Shown in pieces: positions 48,331-59,882 of a stretch of DNA of 64,000 nucleotides. The stretch lies in the NCBI GenBank assembly GCA_049724395.1, contig JAUGWO010000159.1, positions 1 through 64,000 on the forward strand, in the 5' to 3' direction. Position numbers and translations under genes: made by a program. The notes below the pieces were generated by a model, which saw nothing but the letters and a program-made list of their open reading frames with translations, was not told the DNA's origin and did not search any database. Position 1 is the first letter of the stretch, and every line of letters begins with the position of its first letter. Source of the DNA: Spongospora subterranea f. sp. subterranea (taxonomy: Eukaryota > Endomyxa: Phytomyxea > Phytomyxea > Plasmodiophorida).

Positions 48331-49800
48331 CAATAACATTCAGTATAGACCACAGCGTATCATGGTTTTTCTAGCGAAAGATATACCATTCCGGTCGGTT
48401 TGCGCGTTGATTCGGCAAACCGCCTCAGCAGCAAAGTTGAGTTCCAAAGTGCTCGAGAACGTTTGCTCTACCGTCATCTCGCCACTCTCCGTCCTTGATA
48501 GCCTGGAACTTACAATCATCCCAAAGTGCATTCCATTCGTCCTCAATCTTGAATTCAACAAGGGAATCGCAGGGCTGGATTTTATCAGTTGCCCACACGC
48601 CACCAGTTTTCGGATCCTAATATTCTTGCTGTGTAGGACTCCCATAACTTCGGGTGTCTCATTGTGTCCTGTGCCGTACTCAAATAGAAAGTCGCCTTCA
48701 TTGCCTCATCCCATGACATTACCTCCATAATTATCTACCCACATCTGACGTTCGATATTGACGCTGGGGAAGGCATTCGTATCTGTGCTCGGTGCTCTTT
48801 CAGCCATTGAATGTACACATGTTTCGTCATGAAACCTTCTTGGATGAGCGGTAACAGACACCCGGAACGTCATCGGGAACCTTTAAATACAATCATCAGA
48901 CGGACGAACCACGGTATCGACATCCTCGTCGCTGTCTGAGTCCAGGATGACCTTACTGCTTGTCACGACTATCTTGGGACTGAGAATCTCCTGTGAAAAT
49001 GATACTACGTAAACCTCTGATCGGATAAGAACCATTCGCGTTCTGAAAAATGAGAAATGGAGCTTGAATTCGTGCCCCGGTCCACCAGTCAATCGGACCA
49101 TCATGGTCACTCCAATTCCACCAGAAACCACGTCGGCACACACGACGTCGGTATCGCCACGAAATCCTAAAGTCTTGCCATTGTCCATATGAGTTTCATC
49201 ACAGTTGTCGACCAGATTCTCGTCAACGAGCCCGGACTGAAACTCTCTCCCGATGACACGCAGATGAATTGCGATTCACTTTTCAATCTGAGCTTGTCTT
49301 GCTGGACTGACCATCAATTTGCCAGTGTGGGCTCTACCGACGATGCCGTTTGCCTCCCTGCACCGCTGAATCCAACGTAAGTGATCGCTTCAGTAATTGT
49401 CTTACCATAAAAAATCAGTCCAGGTGGAAATTCAGGATGGGCTGATTCTTCGATTATGTCAACTGCCATTCGTCGAAGCAGCTTGGGTGAGAATTTGACG
49501 CCACACTTTCGATACGCATTGAAATGCTGGATAATCTCAACAGAACCTTCCTTTGGACATTGTTATGACAATGGTTGACGGTCACCATTTCCGAACCGAT
49601 CCTTCAAAAAAACAGCGAGGGATCTGATCCTTATCGGTCCACCACCGTTTGGCCTTCATTGCCTTAGCAACCGCGGATCCACGAAATCCTTGAGGAAACT
49701 GTCGAATGCATGGCGCAAAACCAACCCTGATGCCATTTGCAGCACGGTCCGAAATCATCCACGTCACAACTGTCGTCCGAAATTGCTTCGTCAAGACTTG
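48330..49800 (-). mobile_element. Oomycete-type DDE_1 transposase relic, multiply broken
   Basis: Read on the minus strand the pieces come in the right order across three frames: RVGFAPCIRQFPQGFRGSAV and RWWTDKDQIP (about 49720-49610), an internal block with KFSPKLLRRMAVDI (about 49490), GFRGDTDVVCADVVSGGIG (about 49170-49110), APFLIFQNANGSYPIRG (about 49060-49010), and the end SFARKTMIRCGLY (about 48380-48340). These are landmarks of a large DDE_1 family known from Phytophthora-like genomes. Frames change several times and stops are present, so it is dead. No inverted ends found. Confidence 0.62.
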
Positions 49801-50419
49801 CTGCAGTTTTCGCTTGCAAGTTCCCTCGATATCACAACTTACACTGACCCCGTCTTCTCAATCATTCACATCTCCTCCATCTTCTTCCTCCGCTCGGACA
49901 GCTCCATTGCCCCCATCAGATCCGTGTCCTGTGTCCTAAATTAGATTCGATTCCATCACCGTCACCGAGCGAAAGCTTCTTCAATTGAGAAGCAGAAAAC
50001 GGACTAGGAATGCGAGGGGCCATCAAAAGGGAGTGAAAAATCAGTTCAATGTCGTAGTGGGTGTATAAAAAAAAACAGTTTGCGAGAAATTTGGTTTGTG
50101 GTCCAACTTGACGGACTCGAGCCGTTTGTGGATACCGCGATCCGATAGAATAGGAGTTTTACTCTATCTGGCGTTGTATTTTCGAATACCAAAAAGAATG
50201 TGCCATCTACTTCGTGTTCCCGTACTTTTCATTAGTATAAAGTCGACGACCACCGGCAGCCACACATCAATAAATCGCATTCAGACGAAACGGTCAAAGT
50301 TAGCATCTTGATAGGTTATATTGGCCGTAAGGCTATCTAGAAAAGCAACGAGCTTTGTCCCAGATGCCGTTGCTTATAGCAATCTGATCGCAAAGCTTCC
50401 GACGCGTATGGTTTTGGAA
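49801..50419. other. Intergenic region, nothing recognised
   Basis: Short frames only. A run of nine A at about 50068-50076. No motif seen. Confidence 0.35.
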
Positions 50420-50758
50420 ACGCATATGTCGTCGAGCAACTTCAATGCGTCTGATTCGCTGAATCAAATCCCTCCTTGATCAAGTCGTTAACAGCATCAT
50501 ACAGAGGTTTTCGTCTGGAAAAAAAAACTTCCCTTCCGCAGAGCTCTTAGCACCTGTCCATGTCTTGCCAGGACACGACTCCAGCTCTTCTATCGGCGGT
50601 ACAATGTTGTCCAGGAAATACAGCCAAGAGGTGCCAAGAGCTCTGCGGAAGGAGAGTTTTTTTCTAGAAGGAAACCTCTGTATGATGCTGTTGACGACTT
50701 GATCAAGGAGGAATTCAGCGGAATCAGACGCAGTGAAGTTGCTCGACGACATATGCGT
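50420..50758. repeat. Long inverted repeat (about 130-bp arms, 73-bp loop)
   Basis: Arms at about 50420-50555 and 50629-50758 are reverse complements at most positions. Shared words include 'cgcatatgtcgtcgagcaac', 'cagcatcatacagaggtttt' and 'ttccgcagagctctt'. The arms have small differences, so they have begun to diverge. No TA or other target duplication is obvious. It may be a foldback element or a source of hairpin RNA. Confidence 0.8.
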
Positions 50759-51338
50759 GTTCAAATGCCATACGCTTCGGACGATGCATCGTGCACCGTC
50801 ATCACAGATCTGTTCATTCGGAAGGGGACAACAACAGCCGGATCAGGTGATATAATCGGCATTGTCATTCGTGCCAAAACGAGGCGATTCGGGTGGCCGA
50901 TTCGCGACAGCGACAGCACCTGCGCTCGCAGCCGATCCAACCTGTGATTTACCATCAACACATCTCTTAGTATGACTTTCAAAAATCATGCAGTTGAACC
51001 GCCCATACTGTGGTGCATTAGCAAATTCCTGTTCATGTCTTGCTGGATCGTCTGGTCGAACTTCGGGTCAAGACAAGATATTGATCGCGAATGAACGGCG
51101 CTCGCATGAGCCAGCTCGCACAGATGAACGCCGACGGCCGGCGCTCGCAAGACATCGATCGCCGACGGGTCATGACCCAGTCCACTACGGGCAAATTGAT
51201 TCAAAAAATAAGAGTATTTTGAGCCGCACAAAACATTGCCCTATTGTCAGTTCGATTAATGAATAATCAACCAATGTATCCCCCAGCCAGAGTATCAACG
51301 ACAAACTTGATTGAATGCAGTGGCAGCAACACCATTTG
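50759..51338. other. Intergenic region between hairpin and MITE
   Basis: Contains a repeated word 'ggcgctcgca' (about 51098 and 51142) with nearby 'gatgaacgccg'. No gene recognised. Confidence 0.35.
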
Positions 51339-51593
51339 AGCTGGAATGCCCCCAATAAGTTGCCTGCCGCCCTGCCAATCGGGTTTACGATCCGAGAATT
51401 CCTAGGCTGGGTACGCCCAAGCTCAGATTGTTAAAACAAACGTGTTTTTTGTAGTTTCATAAGTCAATTACGTCTGATGGGTAGCATCAGGAACGATTCA
51501 TTAGTGAGAGTGTCTTGTTCCCTGCTTGTTCCCTGGGTACGTCGGGTTGAGCTTTGGCAGGGCGGCAGGCAAGTTACTGGGGGCATTCCAGCT
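51339..51593. mobile_element. 255-bp MITE-like element with 40-bp inverted ends
   Basis: Left end 51339-51378 starts AGCTGGAATGCCCCCA. The right end 51554-51593 is its reverse complement, with two mismatches in 40. Similarity weakly extends outward ('catttg' / 'caaaat'-like flanks). The interior has no frame of note. A non-autonomous foldback or MITE lying about 370 bp before the APC1 start, where it could affect that promoter. Confidence 0.75.
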
Positions 51594-51958
51594 AAAATGT
51601 TGTTTTTGTCGTTGTGGGGCAATTATAAAATCTAATGCATTTGAGGATGTGACGCTGTGTCGTTTTAGGCCTGACATATTTTTACATGAAAAAACTTGAG
51701 ATTCGGGAACCCTTTTCTGTCAGTTTCCAATAACAGTTGTAGTGTGAACGGTCTCATTTGCGTCATGAAAATCTCGCCCCAGACCAGGTTGCGCTTTTCA
51801 TGTCGATAATATTCCAGTACCGTTGACGTTTCACGGCCGAGTTTATTAGCGTTCGCAGATGGCGAGTGCCAGAAGTGTACATTGTCCCCGGTCGTGAGTC
51901 AGGGGCCCATCGCGGGTGAACAGGTGGCGCCCGCTCTGTGTTCTCTCTGGGGACGTCA

Positions 51959-54900
51959 ATGTCTCGAATAGAGGCGACCCTCTCTCCGTTAGCCTGGGAT
52001 GGTCATCGTGTCAGAGTGTACCCCGATAATGACACGCTCATTATCGATTCACAGACTGTCGTTGTTAATTCATCGCGACGGTTTACGCTGAACGATGGCG
52101 GCAGAATTTTGGATGGTTTCTGGGCAAATTTCATCGACCAGCGCCTTGTTTGTGCAGTGCAGCTCGAGTCTATGAGAATATTCACTCTAGACGGGCGTTC
52201 TTTTCATGTTGCATTGCCGTTCAAAATCAGAGCCGCATGGCCTTTGAATAATGGCGTTCTTATCGAGTCCATGACATCGTCTCTCCATTTTTTAGGTCAG
52301 CCCCTTGAGAACGTGGTCGATATCGCTGCAATGTCTTCAACCGAATCCATAAAATTGTGCTCTCCCTCAACGCATTTTATCGTTAGTTTCGACTCGGATT
52401 CAGCGGAATATATTCTATCCACTTTTCACAATACAAAAGGCACCGTCGTTATCGTCAGCCATTGTAAACTGAAAACGTTATCCAAAGTTCCCGCAGAACA
52501 AGTATTCATGTCAACAGATTGCAATGGCGCAGCAGTTCTCTGTCTCATGGACCCCAGTTTGCAACGACTCGATCTTTTCAACATTTCGCTCTCTTCTTCA
52601 AATGTTTATATGATTTCCCATTTCTGGTTTATTAAGGTATACATATTCTGTTTTTTGTGAAGCGTTTCCTGAAATGTGTTTTCTGCACAGGCGGTTTCTG
52701 CTGTTGCCATCGATGCAATCGTTTCAGGTCGCGACGAACGTTGCTTAGATATTGTTGCTGTCAATCCTGATTATACGGTATCGCTATGGTCCGGAAATCT
52801 ATTCAGATGCACAGTTGCGCTCCCTGGATTCGACAACAATCACATCGTTAGTGTTAGTGATGCCACAGATCAACAATTCACCGTTTCTTTCGCCGATAAT
52901 CAATCATTTCGCGCCAAAATCTCATTCCCGTTGCAACATGCTCTGACTCAAGCCTGTTTTGGCGCGCTCTGTTGCGGTTATGTCCCCTTTGACAAACTTT
53001 ATAGCCTGTTCTGCGATTTGAACGCGTTAAAAGAGTGTTTTCCCATCAACAATGACTGGGATGTATTTTCCAATTGCATCAAGGCAACACTTTCCCCTGA
53101 CAACGTCCCATCGTTACCTCGTACTTCCTCCTGGCATGCTCTTTTGGACAGTGAATATCACCAGCGCATATCCAGCTCCGTCTGTTTTTCTTTCCTTGAT
53201 GCTCCCGAGGTTCCATCGCGAGCAAGTTCGCAGGGCATGACTGTAACAGATCTGCGAGCGTTCGCAATCCCGATTCTTCATTCTCTTCATTTGCTCTACG
53301 AAGTCTACAAGCTCGATGCATTAATGGTCTGCTATGTTCAGCAGTTGGCACACCTTCTGATCGGTATCGCTGAGACCTGTGGACGTCATGAACACGTACA
53401 TCACTACGTCCGAGATTTTGGCAGTCTTTACAGTCCGGGAAGGCAGGAAACATCAATTGACAAAGAAGCGCCCGTTGATCTTCTTGGCTACATGTATTCC
53501 TGTATTAATGCCTCTGGTGTCGTTCCGGAATTGCCGTACTTTCCTGTTGTAATCAAATCGCCGTTCAAAAATGGATTACGCCTCTGCCGCGTTTATCAGC
53601 TTTTGGCAGCTCAGGACAGAGAAGAGTTTCATATGGACGACGAGAGCGAGTCGGAGAAAGCGATCACTCGCGAGCAACGAATTGTGTCAATGATGGTCGA
53701 TGAAGGTATTTGTAAGTCCGATCTGGATGCGCTTCCATTTGGTATTGCATTGCCCTTACGCGGTGCTCTACGTGCTTGCCGTCAACAACCTCCTGACGAT
53801 TGGCCGGAACTCGCTTATGAACTAATCGGTCGTGAGGACCTCTGCCCATCAGCCTGGTTTTCGTCTCCATGTCAAGAACCTGCCGAAGATGACCTCGATG
53901 GTACGCTATTCGTAACTAATCGTTCCACTTTTCGCTTTGGAAACGATCACCGCGTTCTTGAGGTTCGACGCCTCCTCCGTTCTGATACCGTCCTGCGATT
54001 GAAAATGCCAGAATGGCACGAAATAGCAGATCAAGACGTCGTCGTGGCACAGCAGAAACGCCTTGTCGAATTGGCTCTACGGGCGTTATCGTTGCCGTTT
54101 GGTCGTGCCATGTTCACGCTTGGTTCGATTGAGCCCGTTGTAACTGAACCCATTTCCATCCCAAACCTCATACTTAATGGCTGCACTGTTCCGAAAAACA
54201 TCAATGTCGACCTGGATATGACGGCGTTGCCGGAGTCTTTTACGAAATGGCCAGAGTTTCATAATGGATTCGCTTCTGGATTGCGGATCGTTCCTCGAAG
54301 AGGTCAGAGCACTGTTGCCCGGACTTGGATTGTGTATAATCGCCCGCAGGAGCCGACGTATACCCACGCCGGTTTGCTGCTGGCGTTGGGTTTGCATGGA
54401 CACCTTGATGGTTTGGCACGATCAGATCTTTACTGGTATCTGTCCAAGAAGCACAACCCGACAACGATCGCGTTATTGCTCGGAGTTGCATTTAGTCATC
54501 GTGGTACAATGAATGCGTCTGTTTCTAAGACACTCTGTTTGCACATTCCAGCGTTACTACCTGCTGGATTTGACGATATGGAAATCCCATTACTGGTGCA
54601 AACTTCTGCGGTTTTGGGGCTGGGTCTCTTGTATCAGGGGACATCGAATCGCCTGATGGCCGAGGTTATGATCGGGGAACTCGGACGTCGGTTATCTTCC
54701 CTGGGTCGCAGCTGCGAAAATCGTGAAGGATATGCGTTGGCAGTTGGCCTAGCATTAGGGCTGATCACGCTCGGGCGAGGAGAGAACAGCATCGGGCTCA
54801 CCGATCTTCATCTCGAAGATAACCTTTCGCAATTTATCAACGGCGGAAGGCACGATCCTGTTGCCCGTGAAAAGGTTTCGGAGTCCAGTAAATCCAGTTT

Positions 54901-56771
54901 AATTCGCGAAGGCAACGTCATCAACGTTGACGTTGCGTCATCAGGTGCTACTCTGGCACTTGGGCTGATGTTTCTTCGCACGAATAACGCCGCTGTCGCC
55001 GCTCGACTTCACATTCCTGATACCAAATTCGCCTTGGAGAGTGTCCGGCCCGATTTCCTCATGCTGCGCGTGATCAGCCGCTCGTTAATTTTATGGGACG
55101 GGATTGCGCCCACTGAGGCGTGGATTCAGTCGTTGATCCCAGACATCATGCGCCGCCATGGTCTGGACGAAGGCGAGACATCGTCCGAAGATGACCCATC
55201 CGACCTCGAATACCTACGCCAATCGTTTTGCAATGTAATATCTGGCGCATGTGCTGCACTTGGTCTACGTTTTGCCGGAACAGCCAACGCTGCCGCCTGT
55301 TGCGTTATTTCACGTTATGTTCAGTGGTTCCAATCGTTGAGACGCGGCGTTCGCCGTGTCGAGCGTAACACGGCAGATAATTGCTTGTCAGCCTGCGTGC
55401 TAGCGTTGGCATGCGTTATGTCTGGGACGGGAAATTTAGCGACATTTAGTCTGTTACGCTCCCTGCGCACGCATCCTGATGCCGATTCATCTTATGGATT
55501 TAGCGTCGCGCTGCACATGGCGATCGGGTTTCTGTTCCTTGGCGGTGGACGGTACTCATTGTCAACCCGTCCTGAAGCAACGGCCGCGTTGGTGGTCGCT
55601 CTCTTTCCTAGGTTTCCGATTCACACTGATGACAACCGGTATCACCTCCAGGCATTTCGTCATCTTTATGTTCTAGCTGCTGAACCTCGATATTTGGAAA
55701 CGCGTGACATTGATACCGGATTGCCGTGTTTTGTAAGTAATCCTGTTGTTTTCGTGAGCTGGAATTTTCTGTCCCCTTGATTCATTTCATGCTCGCTTCA
55801 GGTACCATTACAGATCAAAACGTCTACATCTGACAAACTCCACGACCTAACGGCTCCCTGTTTACTGCCTCCTTTTGATTCTATTGTTTCTCTGCAGGTT
55901 GCCGGACCGCGCTTTTGGCAAATCCAGTTTCATTTTCAGGTATCATTTTTTCTCCTGTTTCACAAACCCTGAAATTGGTTGTTTCATTTGCCAACACTTC
56001 ATACGCGATGCGTTTCTTCCCATTGATCATATATATATATAGTCGGATTGCTCTCATGCAAAGATTCTTCGCGATCGTGGCATTCTATACGTCAAGCGGA
56101 GAACTGGGCATCTGCATTATAGGCAAGATCCCTTTGGCCGTCGCGGCGTCTTATCGCGTTCTTTTCCGTGCATGGTCGCAGCCACAAACCGTAAAACCCG
56201 ATTAGAAACGGAAATGCATCGTCAAGAATTCGTGAAATCATTTGCCGCTGATTCAGTCCTCGTCGAATTTGCCAAGTAACAACCCGTGTCAATTTCCCGG
56301 TAATCGGCCTCTAATTTCGTTCAGGAATTTCTGTGTCGAAGGCATTCCGATGGGAACATTCGCATCCGCTGTTCTCTATGAGTGTTTAACTAGGGAGACG
56401 CCTGAGATGCTCCCAGTTTATATGGCTATATATGAAATTGTGGTGGATCTAATGCGACAACCCAATAGCCTTGGCATTTACCAACTTAAGCTTCTTGTAA
56501 AATACTGTCAAACGTGAGTTGCTGGAGTTTTTTGTTTTTCGCAATCTTTAACTGTTTCGCTCGATTTGTTAGGTCCAATGTCCCGCCGTTGCTTCAGCCC
56601 GAGTTTATATCGTTCGTGTCGTACCGATTGCATGACTTTTTTTCGTCCACGTTTTTTCAGCAGTCCCTTTCGAGCTATATCGTTTCAGGGCTGCGTAATC
56701 TACCAACCGGGATCGGGTCGTGCTTGGCAACCCGGCAAAAGCTATTTTCCATGTTCATGGCGTTTTTATGA
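51959..56771 (+). CDS. APC1: Anaphase-promoting complex subunit 1 (APC1/Tsg24)
   Basis: APC1 is the largest scaffold subunit of the cyclosome ubiquitin ligase that starts anaphase. Exons are 51959-52636, 52691-55732, 55802-55939, 56043-56275, 56325-56513 and 56573-56771, with introns of 54, 69, 103, 49 and 59 nt. The result is about 1490 residues, shorter than the human protein (about 1940). The N-terminal part is beta-rich (WD40-like in the family). The middle has the family's PC-repeat blocks: HAGLLLALGLHGHL, KHNPTTIALLLGVAFSHRGT, then GLGLLYQGTSNRLMAEVMIGE, then GYALAVGLALGLITLGRG, then FAGTANAAACCVISRYVQWF. The C-terminal exons read APCLLPPFDSIVSLQVAGPR and LYVKRRTGHLHYRQDPFGRR. No frame problem in the 3-kb exon. 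Start 51959 is the first ATG in frame. Confidence 0.95.
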
Positions 56772-57249
56772 TATTCCTAGCGCCCCAATCATTGCTGGAA
56801 TTGTTCCCTCGTTGACTGCAGAATCAATCATGATACCTCAGCTGCTTGAGTGTTTTCGTAGGAACAATGTCTCTTCCAATCCATCATCGTTCTGTTTGCG
56901 TCATCTAGATAGCGCAATTCAATCTTTTTATCGTAACGGTTAATACAGTGTAATTTATCAACTACGATTTGTAATTTGTTACTTCCTAACTTGTTTAACT
57001 AAAGATTCTCAAATCAGTTTCGCCTTGAGTTATTTACACAAATCAGGTTTAAACATTGCTGCAGCAATCAAGCACAAAGCAGAACAAATGATGATCCATG
57101 ACCATTTTGTTCATCTGTGACTTGACTCAAGTCATGGGTATATACACTTTTGTCGCGATTTGCCAACCCGGTCCGAGTGTGTGACGCTCAGGTGCCCAAC
57201 CGGATTTATCGAATCAATCTCAGTCAATCTCATTGTCATCGTTGTATGT
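56772..57249. other. Spacer between APC1 and the RING-LON gene
   Basis: About 480 bp, AT-rich. 'gggtatatacac' near 57136 is a weak TATA-like word 115 bp before the next ATG. Nothing else. Confidence 0.4.
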
Positions 57250-58706
57250 ATGCAGCTGGATGAGAGGGACTTCGACTGCAGTATCTGCCTGCATCTTCTG
57301 TCTGATCCGGTCACCTTGACTTGTGGCCATACGCTCTGCCGTCTCTGTCTGTCGCAGTCACTGTCGGTTCCATTTTAACTGGGCTCGGCCGTCCGGCCCT
57401 TCTAAATTGTGTCGCGACAGAAATGAGAAACGACAATGCCCAATGTGCCGGCACCCATGCACATTAAATACGGCGACGTGCGCCTCCTCGACGCTTGTAG
57501 TTACCCTATTAGAAAAGTATTTCCCGGCTCAGAGCGCCGCTCGTGCGTCGGAAGTCTCTGTTGAAAGGAGAGACCGCCGTAGACGGCTCCCGATTTTCTT
57601 CACGAAATCGGTTGAATTTCCTTACCGGAACGTTCAGTATTTGATATACGAACCGAGGTGAAATACAGTTTCTATCTCAAATTTAGCTTTGCAATTTTTG
57701 TTGGTCACTTCCAATTGCTCTAAGATTTACTTTGCACAAGATTGAGTTTTGGGTGTCAGTGAATCGTTGTGAAAGACTCTACTATTATTTTATTGATTAC
57801 TTAGTTTGCGTTGGCCCACGTGGATTTCAAATCCTTATAAAATAGCCGGTTTGTTGGTGGTACGACTCGCTAAACAACGCTTTATGCTATAGATATCGTC
57901 GAATGGTTTCGGATTGTCTATCGACTTCGCGAGAGTTTGTCGCTGTCCCCGATAATTCCAGTATTGGCTGTTTGATGAGAATTACTGATGCTCGCCTATC
58001 TGTTGATGGGAGAAGTCTCATCCAGGTTGGCACAGCTAAATCATTGTTTTTCTTCTTCTTGCTTTGACTATTTAGTTTCTAATTCTGTGCTATCCTGCCA
58101 GCTCATATCTTCTTCAAATAGTGCTTTGGAGTTGGTCCTGTCCGTGTTGCTGATTTTGAAGAAGTTGATATGGGGTTTGGCTTGGTCACGGCTGTTATTT
58201 CTCAAATAGCTGATGAACCAGCGTCAACGGTCGATGTGTCCGATTTACTTTCCCGGTGCAAGATCGAGGTTAATACCCTCTTAGAGTCTAGCCGGTTTAC
58301 TGCCGCTGTCGCCCGTCATCATGAACTTGGCAATGCATCTGCCCCAGAAGGTGGGAAGTTTCCTGTCTGGATCGACTGTCAAAACCTCTTTTCGCCTCCG
58401 CACGTCAAATTTATCGGCATTCTGAAATTTAATTTGGGGTTCCGATATTATTGTTCGTTGATCGTTTTTATAGATCCATCTGAATTCAGTTTTTGGGCGT
58501 CCGGGCTTGTACAATGTCCGATACCTTTAAAATTGTCAATTCTAAGTGAGGCACATGTTGGTCGACGGCTTCAGCTGTTGTGCGAGGCACTCGCCGAATC
58601 TCGTAGACGACTTGATCGTAAGCGTTGGAACCAGGCCGTTATTGTCGCCTCTGTCATCGCTTTCACCATCGCTTTTTCCATCAAAGAACATCTTGTAGCC
58701 AAATAA
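57250..58706 (+). CDS. RING finger plus LON-domain protein with C-terminal membrane anchor (LONRF-like)
   Basis: Likely an E3 ubiquitin ligase. Exons are 57250-57362, 57421-57657, 57893-58025 and 58122-58706 (introns 58, 235 and 96 nt). A further intron inside the last exon, around 58380-58470, is possible, although the frame stays open through it. A C3HC4 RING comes first: CSICLHLLSDPVTLTCGHTL with CRLC, and CPMCRH after the first intron. A LON substrate-recognition domain follows: LPIFFTKSVEFPYRNVQYLI, then YEPRYRRMV and DARLSVDGRSLIQCFGVG, then FSFWASGLVQCPIPLKLSIL. It ends in a single hydrophobic helix (AVIVASVIAFTIAFSI) and a short basic tail, the arrangement of a tail-anchored protein. 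Animal LONRF proteins have RING, TPR and LON but no such anchor, so this is a shorter and differently located relative. Confidence 0.82.
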
Positions 58707-58781
58707 AGCTTTATTTACATCACACCACCATACAATTCATAAATAATTTTGATTATCAATATTAAATAACGAGCAATTAGT

Positions 58782-59201
58782 TTATTGTGTGCTAGGTAGC
58801 AGATCCGATGCACTGCCGCAATAATAAGCTGGCTTCATAACCGGAATGCCTTTATCATGTAAGGCCGCAGACAAGTCATCAATAGTTAATGTGAACACCT
58901 CCTCGCCGCTCTTTTTCTTCTTATACCCAACACCTTTCCTATGTTGACAGTATCGCAGCGCATTACGTGCCACATCAAAAACAAACCTGGACAAGAAATT
59001 CAGCGCGACTTTGTTTTAAATTGGAGATGCTCACGACTTCTGTGTGGCCAAGCCAATCACTTTACGTGTATTGGGATCGGGACAAACACAGCCACTCTGC
59101 TGTAAATAATGACTTAAGACCGGTTCAGGAATGGTCCCCTCGAAATCTTTCAGCAGCTCTATCAGCTCGGACGCCATCATCCCCTCATCCGTTGATCCCA
59201 T
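58782..59201 (-). CDS. TAF10: TFIID/SAGA subunit TAF10
   Basis: TAF10 is a histone-fold subunit shared by TFIID and SAGA. Two exons on the minus strand, 59201-59035 and 58986-58782, are split by a 48-nt GT-AG intron. The protein (123 residues) begins MGSTDEGMMASELIELLKDF, then TIPEPVLSHYLQQSGC, DPNTRKVIGLATQKSF, VFDVARNALRYCQHRKG, and EEVFTLTIDDLSAALHDKGI. Human TAF10 has the same order (TIPD, YYLNRAGF, DPR, LISLAAQKF, DIANDALQHCK, LTMEDLTPALSEYGI). The family's long N-terminal tail is absent, as in many protists. The 3' end is 76 bp from the stop of the convergent RING-LON gene. Confidence 0.95.
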
Positions 59202-59882
59202 AGCCGCACAACCGACTCCGATCCAGATTAGCGCCAGGTCAATGGTCCGCGGAACCGTCCCCGTCTTATAAGTCCCTACTCGTGGGCCCCGATTAAGCTG
59301 TCAAGCTGGTTCGCGTAGAAAATTGAAACGAGGCAACGCAACGATTACTCATATGTTGATTCTTGTCAATTTCTAGTGGCATTACCTGGTTATAAGGATT
59401 GGGTTAATATTTGGAATTGTGGAACGTGCAATGCCATTGAAATAATTATGGTGGTAGGTTTTGCTTTGCTAACATTTAGCTAAACCGAGAATGAACATAT
59501 CAGCACCTTGATTTTATTCCTGTATTTTCTCCTATCTCGCGTAGTTGGAAGCAGCTACCAGCACGGCACACCAAGATATTTCTCATGAAGCAGTGTCTGT
59601 CGTTGATATTGGGCCATATCATGATGATGAGCGGCCATGCCGTCTCAGGGAATAACAACTGTAAACGGTATCGTTGCGCAAACGGGAAACGTGTGTCATG
59701 ATAACGGGAATCGTTACGGCTCCCAGCGTGTGGTGAGTGCGTGCGGGGTCCCGATATCATAATGATTCTTCGTTGTTATCCGTTACAACAGTAATCGGGA
59801 TCATTCATTTACGATCGGGTCTGGTTAAGCGGGGACCTTGTTTGGAAGGATCATTTTGGTATCAACCTGATTTTCTTCAATT
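59202..59882. promoter_or_regulatory. Divergent intergenic region between TAF10 and SKI2
   Basis: This 680-bp region must hold both promoters. 'cgataacggga' type words recur around 59697-59710 ('gataacgggaatcgttac') and in inverted form near 59660-59690. No TATA box is clear. No coding frame supported. Confidence 0.4.
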
